A stretch of 11,284 nucleotides of DNA. Origin: JBBSDV01 sp038240335. GTDB taxonomy: Bacteria; Chloroflexota; Dehalococcoidia; DSTF01; JACRBR01. Below, piece by piece: positions 6,816 to 11,284 of the stretch. A program made the translations under genes and the position numbers. Location of the stretch: positions 1 to 11,284 of the forward strand of contig JBBSDV010000103.1 in NCBI GenBank assembly GCA_038240335.1, written 5' to 3'. The notes beneath the pieces were generated by a model that saw nothing but the letters and a program-made list of their open reading frames with translations, did no database searches and was not told where the DNA came from. Within the stretch, counting starts at the first letter, position 1; each line of letters begins with the position of its first letter.

Positions 6816-6850
6816 CTGGTAACTGGTGACCAGTGACGGGTGACGGGTGG
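6816..6850 (+). repeat. Five-unit tandem heptamer repeat with internal palindrome
   Basis: Five consecutive 7-nt units begin one base after the LLM stop codon. All units start with C and have GT at positions 4-5; the consensus is C(T/G)GGTGA, with the third unit (CCAGTGA) the most diverged. ACTGGT-G-ACCAGT (6822-6834) is a perfect palindrome across units 2 and 3. The arrangement resembles the short tandem heptanucleotide repeats known from cyanobacterial genomes; its role is unknown. Confidence 0.7.
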
Positions 6851-7023
6851 CGTCCAGTTCTAACACGGTGCGTGAAGATGACGCAGCGCCGCGGAGCGCG
6901 TCGCCCCGGCGATGGGCACAGCAACGGCACTCCGACCGAAGCGCGAGATCGGACGGTTCGCTGCAGACGCCCGGATCGAAGTGGTTCATGCGAATCGGCG
7001 GGAGTGCAGCCGCCGCGACGGCT

Positions 7024-7073
7024 GCCGGGGGTCCGGGGGTGTCCCCCGGCACCTTCTCCCCTCCCTCTTTTTT
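7024..7073 (+). terminator. Terminator-like GC hairpin with downstream pyrimidine tract
   Basis: The left arm GCCGGGGG (7024-7031) pairs perfectly with CCCCCGGC (7043-7050). A second G run, CCGGGGG (7033-7039), can pair with the same right arm around a 3-nt TGT loop, so two exclusive folds exist. A pyrimidine-rich stretch follows, with six Ts at 7068-7073. The T run is about 17 nt from the stem, which is too far for an ideal intrinsic terminator. It most likely ends the epoxide hydrolase/LLM transcript. Confidence 0.5.
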
Positions 7074-7162
7074 CCTCCTCTCTCATCGCATCCAAGTTCG
7101 AGCATTGAAGACAATCGCAACCGACGCCCGACCGAAACAGGAACAACCAGGCGGCTGACACA

Positions 7163-8410
7163 ATGATGATCGCAATCACGAACGCAACTCTGATCGACGG
7201 ACGCGGCGGCGAGCCGGTGCGCAACGCCACGATCTTGGTCGACGGCGATCGGATCGCACGCGTCGGTGGCGAACCGCCGGGCGATGCGGACGTGATCGAT
7301 GCGGGCGGCGCGACCGTGATGCCCGGCATGATCGATTGCCACGTTCATCTGCTGTTCCACCCTGCGTCGATGCAGGAGCGGCTGCTGACGCCGCCGACGC
7401 TGCAGACCTTCTACGGCGCGGCGAACGCGAAGGCGACGCTCGACGCCGGCGTGACGAGCGTGCGGGATGCGGGCGGCGCGCCGCAGGGCTTCAAGATGGC
7501 GATCGAGCGCGGGCTCATTCCGGGGCCGCGGATGCGGATCTCGGTGACGGCGCTCTCGCAGACGGGCGGCCACGGCGACTCGACGATGGCGTCGGGCGTG
7601 CGGACCCGGATGCTCGGCAGCCTCGGCCCCGAGTGGCCGGAGAATGTCGTCGATGGCCCGGATGAAGTGCGCAAGGCGGTGCGCGCGATCCTGCGCGCCG
7701 GCGGCGACTTCATCAAGCTGATGTCGACAGGCGGCGTGCTGTCGCCGTCCGACGAGCCGTCGCACACCCAGTTCTCGCCGGCGGAGATCGCCGTGATGGT
7801 CGAGGAAGCGGCGGCCGCCGGCAAAACGTGCATGGCGCACGCCCAGGGGACGCAAGGAATCAAGAACGCCGTGCTCGCCGGGGTCGAATCGATAGAGCAC
7901 GGCATCTGGCTCGACGATGAAGTGATGGATGAGATGAAGCGCCGTGGCACCTTCCTCGTGCCGACGCTCGTCGCGCCGATCTGGGTGCTGCGAAACGCGG
8001 AGCGCGCGCCGGGCAGCGTGCTGCCGCAGTCCGTGCGGAAGACGAAGGAAGTGATGGCCGACCACAAGGCGAGCATAGCGTGGGCGATCGCGGCGGGCGT
8101 GCGCGTGGCGATGGGCACCGACAGCGGTGTCGGCCCGCACGGCCACAACGCCGAGGAGCTCGAGCAGATGGTCGAGTGCGGCATGACGCCGATGCAGGCG
8201 ATCGTCGCGACGACGAAGATCGCGAGCGAGTGCATCCACATGGCCGCCGACATCGGCACCATCGAGGCTGGCAAGCTCGCCGATCTGCTGATCATCGACG
8301 GCGACCCGCTCGCCGACATCAAGCTGCTGCAGGACAAGAGCCGCATTGCGCTAATCATGCAGGGCGGCCGGCTGCACAAGAACGAAGTCGGCATCAAGAA
8401 GCACGTGTAG
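7163..8410 (+). CDS. Metal-dependent amidohydrolase (imidazolonepropionase/prolidase-like)
   Basis: A cytosolic amidohydrolase-superfamily enzyme of 415 residues that hydrolyses a C-N bond. The family includes Xaa-Pro dipeptidases, imidazolonepropionase and related amidases, and the substrate cannot be decided here. Expected metal ligands are all visible: H60 and H62 in DCHVHL, the likely carboxylated K185 in DFIKLMSTGG, H226 in MAHAQG, H246 in IEHG, and D320 in GTDSG. N- and C-terminal beta-sandwich pieces flank the barrel: residues 1-55 (NATLIDG, VMPGMID) and the last 50 (GTIEAGKLADLLIIDGDPL). The K185 and MAHAQG pattern fits the two-metal prolidase-like branch best. Two adjacent ATGs (7163, 7166) are possible starts; only a weak AGGCGG lies upstream (7149-7154), 8 nt from the first. 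It is separated from the LLM gene by a terminator-like hairpin, so it is probably transcribed on its own. A small hairpin follows the stop. Confidence 0.92.
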   Translation: MMIAITNATLIDGRGGEPVRNATILVDGDRIARVGGEPPGDADVIDAGGATVMPGMIDCHVHLLFHPASMQERLLTPPTLQTFYGAANAKATLDAGVTSVRDAGGAPQGFKMAIERGLIPGPRMRISVTALSQTGGHGDSTMASGVRTRMLGSLGPEWPENVVDGPDEVRKAVRAILRAGGDFIKLMSTGGVLSPSDEPSHTQFSPAEIAVMVEEAAAAGKTCMAHAQGTQGIKNAVLAGVESIEHGIWLDDEVMDEMKRRGTFLVPTLVAPIWVLRNAERAPGSVLPQSVRKTKEVMADHKASIAWAIAAGVRVAMGTDSGVGPHGHNAEELEQMVECGMTPMQAIVATTKIASECIHMAADIGTIEAGKLADLLIIDGDPLADIKLLQDKSRIALIMQGGRLHKNEVGIKKHV

Positions 8411-8411
8411 C

Positions 8412-8426
8412 CATGCCGGCGGCATG
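8412..8426 (+). terminator. Perfect 6-bp hairpin just after the amidohydrolase stop
   Basis: CATGCC-GGC-GGCATG forms a 6-bp stem with a 3-nt loop, starting one base after the stop codon. No T tract follows. Position and lack of T tract match the hairpin after the aldo/keto reductase. It may be a weak terminator or 3'-end structure; as a 15-nt inverted repeat it could also be a protein site upstream of mutS2. Confidence 0.45.
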
Positions 8427-8469
8427 TCTCGCTCCGCGGGTCGTGACGTAGCCGCGCTTCGCAGGCCGC

Positions 8470-8475
8470 TACAAT
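8470..8475 (+). promoter_or_regulatory. -10 box (TACAAT) for a leaderless mutS2 mRNA
   Basis: TACAAT, 5 of 6 matches to consensus, ends 6 nt before the ATG at 8482, with no Shine-Dalgarno between. GTGACG (8443-8448) is a possible -35 but with a long 21-nt spacer. Short inverted arms GTAGC (8448-8452) and GCTAC (8468-8472) flank the spacer and overlap the -10. Confidence 0.55.
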
Positions 8476-8481
8476 GGCTTG

Positions 8482-10890
8482 ATGGATGAACGCGCGCTCC
8501 GAACCCTTGAGTTCGACAAGATCCTGGCGAAACTGGCACGCTGCACGTCGTTCTCGGCGGGGCGGGAGCTTGCGCTCGCGCTGACGCCTTCAACGGAGTA
8601 CCGCGAGGTCGTGCGGCGGCAGCGCGAGACGGCGGAGGCGCGGCGGCTGATGCAGCTGAAGCCGCGCACGGGCCTCGGTGGCGCGCACGATGTCCGGCCG
8701 CTCGCCGAGAAGGCGGGCCGCGGCGGCCTCCTCGAGGCTCAGGATCTGCTCGATATCGCGACGACGCTTGAGTGCGCGCGCGAGATGAAGACATCGATCA
8801 GCCGGCTCGACGAGGCGCTGCCGATCCTCGCGGCGATAGTCGACGGCATGGAGCCGCTCGTTCGCACGATCGACGCGATCAACCGCAGCATCAGCCAGCG
8901 CGGCGAGGTGACGGATCAGGCGAGCCCGGCGCTGGGCTCGCTGCGGCGCGAGATCCGCAAGCTGCACGACCGACTGTACCAGCGGATGCAAGAGATCCTG
9001 TCGGCGAACTTCGCGAAGGGGATCGCGCAGGAAGCGATCATCACGCTCCGCGATGGGCGCTATGTGATCCCGATCAAGGCCGATATGCGCGGGCAGCTCA
9101 AGGGCATCGTGCACGATGTATCCGGCAGCGGTGCGACCGTGTGGCTGGAGCCGTTGTCGGTCGTCGAAATGGGCAACAAGTGGCGCGAGGCGCAGCTCGA
9201 GGAGGAACGCGAAGTCGAGCGCGTGCTCCGTGCGCTCAGCGCCGAAGTAGGTGCACAGGCGCAAGCAGTGGTATGGGATGTGGAAGGACTGGCGCAGATC
9301 GACCTCGCGCTCGCGAAGGCGCGGCTCGGCGACGACATCAGCGCACCAGAGCTGCCGTACGCGGGCGAGGACCAGCCGTGGCTCGTCGAAGGTCCGGCGC
9401 AGCTCCACCTCCTCCTTGCTCGACACCCGCTGCTCAAGCCACCGGTGATCCCGACGACGATCACCGTCGGCGGCGGGCAGTACCGCGTGCTGCTGATCAC
9501 CGGCCCGAACACAGGCGGCAAGACCGTCGCACTGAAGACGGCGGGGCTGCTGGCGCTGATGGCGCAGTCGGGCCTGCCCGTGCCGGCGGATCGCGGGACG
9601 CGAATGCCGGTATTCGGCTCGATCTTTGCCGACATCGGCGACGAGCAGAGCATCGAGCAGTCGCTATCGACCTTCAGCAGCCACATGCGGAACATCATCA
9701 GCATCGTCGACGCCGCCGACGACCGCAGCCTCGTCCTGCTCGACGAGCTCGCCGCCGGCACCGACCCGACTGAAGGCGCCGCGCTGGCACGGGCGATCCT
9801 CGCGAAGCTGCTGCGCGCCGGTGCGCTGACCGTGGCGACGACGCACCACGGTGAGCTCAAGGCATTCGCGCACGGCACGGACGGCGTCATCAACGCGTCG
9901 GTGGAGTTCAACCTCGAGACGCTCTCGCCGACGTACCACCTGACGATCGGTCTCCCCGGCCGTAGCAACGCGCTGGAGATTGCCCAGCGGCTCGGCATGC
10001 CGCTCGCGATGATCGACGAGGCGCGGCGCTCGATCGCGCCGGAGCAGCTGCAGGTGGAGGAGCTGCTTTCCGACATCCGGCGCGAGCGCGAAGAAGCGGC
10101 GTCGGCGCGACGCTCGGAGGAATTCGCGCGGCGAGAGGCGGAGGAGATCCGCCTGCGGCTCTCGGAACGGCTCGATAGCGTCGACGCTGAGCGCGAACGC
10201 ATTCTCGATACGGCGCGCGCCGACGTCGGCCGCGAGCTGGCGCGAGCGCAGCGGCTGCTCGCCAGCGCCGAACAGGAAGTCGAGGAGCAGCGGCTCGTCT
10301 CGGCGGCGGAGAAGCTCCAAGAGGCGGCCGCAGAGGCCGCCAAGGTAGCGGTGCCGAGCGCGCCTCGCACCGAGCGTCGCCGGCCGGCGCAGCGCGTCGT
10401 CGCCGTAAAGGCGCCGTCGGGGCCGCCGCCGCGGTCGATCCGCGAGGGCGACTTGGTGTGGCTGCGCGGCATGGAGCAGCCCGGCGAGGCGCTGACAGTG
10501 CCCGATGGTCGCGACGAGGTCGAGATGCGGCTTGGCGGCTTGCGGACGCGCGCCAAGCTGTCGCAGGTCGAGCGCGTGCAGCGGGCGTCTGCCGTCGCGC
10601 CGGAGCCGCGCTTCGTGAGTGCGAACGTAGCGCCGCTGCGCGAGGTATCGGCGGAGATCGAGGTGCGGGGGCAGACACTCGATGAGGCGCTGCCGAAGGT
10701 CGAGCAGTACCTCGACGACGCGTTCCGGGCCGGCCTGCCGATCGCGCGCATCATCCACGGCAAGGGCACCGGCACGCTGCGTCGCGAGGTACGCGAACTG
10801 CTGTCGAAGCATCCGCTCGTCAAGTCGTACGAGCAGGCGCTGCCGGCCGACGGCGGCGAAGGCGTCACGATCGCCCATCTCGCGCTGTGA
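8482..10890 (+). CDS. mutS2: MutS2 family ATPase with C-terminal Smr domain
   Basis: A cytosolic homologue of MutS lacking the mismatch-recognition domain; 802 residues, close to the usual ~780. Family members bind branched DNA and limit recombination, and in Bacillus subtilis MutS2 also acts on stalled, collided ribosomes. Residues 1-320 are the helical core/lever (start MDERALRTLEFDKIL). The ATPase follows: Walker A GPNTGGKT (341-348), the STFSSHM switch (about 398-404), Walker B LVLLDE (417-422) and the TTHHGELK segment. A charged coiled coil spans roughly 525-640, then an Ala/Pro/Arg linker and a KOW-like patch (REGDLVWL). The C-terminal Smr domain (about 724-802) keeps IIHGKGTG (757-764), but the usual LDLRG motif reads IEVRG (726-730). 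I prefer the ATG at 8482 to the adjacent TTG at 8479, because TACAAT lies 6 nt before the ATG. cofD follows after 28 nt and may share the transcript. Confidence 0.96.
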   Translation: MDERALRTLEFDKILAKLARCTSFSAGRELALALTPSTEYREVVRRQRETAEARRLMQLKPRTGLGGAHDVRPLAEKAGRGGLLEAQDLLDIATTLECAREMKTSISRLDEALPILAAIVDGMEPLVRTIDAINRSISQRGEVTDQASPALGSLRREIRKLHDRLYQRMQEILSANFAKGIAQEAIITLRDGRYVIPIKADMRGQLKGIVHDVSGSGATVWLEPLSVVEMGNKWREAQLEEEREVERVLRALSAEVGAQAQAVVWDVEGLAQIDLALAKARLGDDISAPELPYAGEDQPWLVEGPAQLHLLLARHPLLKPPVIPTTITVGGGQYRVLLITGPNTGGKTVALKTAGLLALMAQSGLPVPADRGTRMPVFGSIFADIGDEQSIEQSLSTFSSHMRNIISIVDAADDRSLVLLDELAAGTDPTEGAALARAILAKLLRAGALTVATTHHGELKAFAHGTDGVINASVEFNLETLSPTYHLTIGLPGRSNALEIAQRLGMPLAMIDEARRSIAPEQLQVEELLSDIRREREEAASARRSEEFARREAEEIRLRLSERLDSVDAERERILDTARADVGRELARAQRLLASAEQEVEEQRLVSAAEKLQEAAAEAAKVAVPSAPRTERRRPAQRVVAVKAPSGPPPRSIREGDLVWLRGMEQPGEALTVPDGRDEVEMRLGGLRTRAKLSQVERVQRASAVAPEPRFVSANVAPLREVSAEIEVRGQTLDEALPKVEQYLDDAFRAGLPIARIIHGKGTGTLRREVRELLSKHPLVKSYEQALPADGGEGVTIAHLAL

Positions 10891-10918
10891 TGTTCGCTCG
10901 CCGCATCGTCATCCTCGC

Positions 10919-11284
10919 ATGAACATCACGACGCTGGCAGGTGGCGTTGGGGCGGCGCGGTTCCTCGAGGGGCTGATCCAGGTCGTGCCGCAGCGCGACA
11001 TCACCGTGGTCTCGAACGTCGGAGACGACGAGGACTTCTTCGGCGTCCGCGTGTCGCCCGATATCGACATCGTCATCTACACCCTCGCCGGCGCAATCGA
11101 CGCGGAGAAGGGCTGGGGTCTCGAGGGCGAGACCTTCAATGCGCTCGGCGCGCTCTCCCGCTTCGGGTACGAGACCTGGTTCGGGCTGGGCGACGGCGAC
11201 CTGGCGACGCACGCGCATCGCACGCAGATGCTGCGCGACGGCGCGACACTGTCGGAGGTGACGCAGACCATCGTCGCGGCGTTC
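10919..11284 (+). CDS. cofD: 2-phospho-L-lactate transferase CofD/FbiA (5' part, cut by window end)
   Basis: The first 122 residues of the enzyme that joins the phospho-lactyl or phosphoenolpyruvyl unit to the deazaflavin Fo in coenzyme F420 biosynthesis; the reading frame is open to the window end. Visible family motifs are LAGGVGAARFLEGL (6-19), the N-terminal nucleotide-binding glycine loop; VSNVGDDEDFFG (31-42); VSPDIDIVIYTLAG (45-58); KGWGLEGETF (64-73); and ETWFGLGDGDLATH (85-98) followed by RTQML. The layout is closer to the actinobacterial FbiA type than to archaeal CofD. The normally conserved LGDRDLATH reads LGDGDLATH, so R93 is replaced by glycine. The ATG at 10919 is the only plausible start; no start codon precedes it in frame after the mutS2 stop. 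There is no Shine-Dalgarno; the 28-nt gap suggests co-transcription with mutS2. Bacterial family members often use phosphoenolpyruvate. Confidence 0.93.
   Translation, partial: MNITTLAGGVGAARFLEGLIQVVPQRDITVVSNVGDDEDFFGVRVSPDIDIVIYTLAGAIDAEKGWGLEGETFNALGALSRFGYETWFGLGDGDLATHAHRTQMLRDGATLSEVTQTIVAAF

Larger units (their letters stand above)
6815..7162. other. 348-nt spacer between the LLM oxidoreductase and the amidohydrolase
   Basis: The longest non-coding stretch in the window. It begins with a tandem heptamer repeat (6816-6850), has no recognised gene in its middle, and ends with a G-run/C-run hairpin and pyrimidine tract (7024-7084) followed by the amidohydrolase leader. Short open frames here are Arg/Ser/Pro-rich with no domain, so I do not call them genes. 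No clear promoter for the amidohydrolase could be assigned. Confidence 0.6.

Noticed and set aside
6833..7166. Three short plus-strand frames in the 348-nt spacer as possible small genes
   Set aside because: They overlap one another and pass through the repeat or hairpin, with no Shine-Dalgarno or domain.
6986..8239. 417-residue minus-strand open frame over the amidohydrolase
   Set aside because: Composition is Arg/His-rich without any fold pattern, while the plus strand carries a complete amidohydrolase with all metal ligands.
9060..10868. 602-residue open frame antisense to mutS2, and a 404-residue one at 9664-10878
   Set aside because: Both lie wholly inside mutS2 on the opposite strand. 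They are Ser/Arg/Ala-rich with no motif; GC-rich codon use keeps such frames open.

Overview
The window is GC-rich and densely coded. It looks like bacterial chromosome, most likely from a Chloroflexota-type organism (inference). Three things point there together: F420 biosynthesis (a cofD/fbiA-type gene), a full-length MutS2, which most F420-producing actinobacteria lack, and a secreted protein with a TNTP-style Thr/Pro tail of the kind common in Chloroflexota. No tRNA, rRNA, CRISPR array, transposase or integrase was seen.

Layout. 37-1920 (minus strand): an aldo/keto reductase gene, then a small secreted protein with two FxLYD-like domains. A short divergent spacer (1921-2006) separates the reductase from a plus-strand MFS permease of FucP/MFSD4-like character (2007-3170). 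That permease converges on, and overlaps tail-to-tail by 63 nt with, a second MFS gene on the minus strand (3108-4715) that resembles drug or siderophore exporters. From 4926 everything is on the plus strand: an epoxide hydrolase translationally coupled (TGATG) to an LLM-class, probably F420-dependent oxidoreductase; a 348-nt spacer with a tandem heptamer repeat and a terminator-like GC hairpin; a metal-dependent amidohydrolase; mutS2; and the 5' part of cofD, cut by the window edge.

How the genes may work together. The epoxide hydrolase/LLM pair is the clearest functional unit and could oxidise or reduce and then open a small organic substrate. cofD supplies a step in making the F420 that the LLM enzyme probably uses. 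The reductase and the permeases suggest general small-molecule uptake, export and redox chemistry. MutS2 is a housekeeping ATPase/Smr protein.

Regulatory layout. Two translation-start styles appear. Four genes (reductase, both MFS genes, mutS2) have a TAnnnT box 6-7 nt before the start codon and no convincing Shine-Dalgarno, as expected for leaderless mRNAs. The secreted-protein and epoxide hydrolase genes have clear Shine-Dalgarno sites and possible promoters with a palindrome between -35 and -10. Two genes are followed directly by a perfect hairpin without a U tract. I found no clearly new multi-gene system; the most interesting signals are these regulatory patterns and a few unusual residues in conserved motifs.
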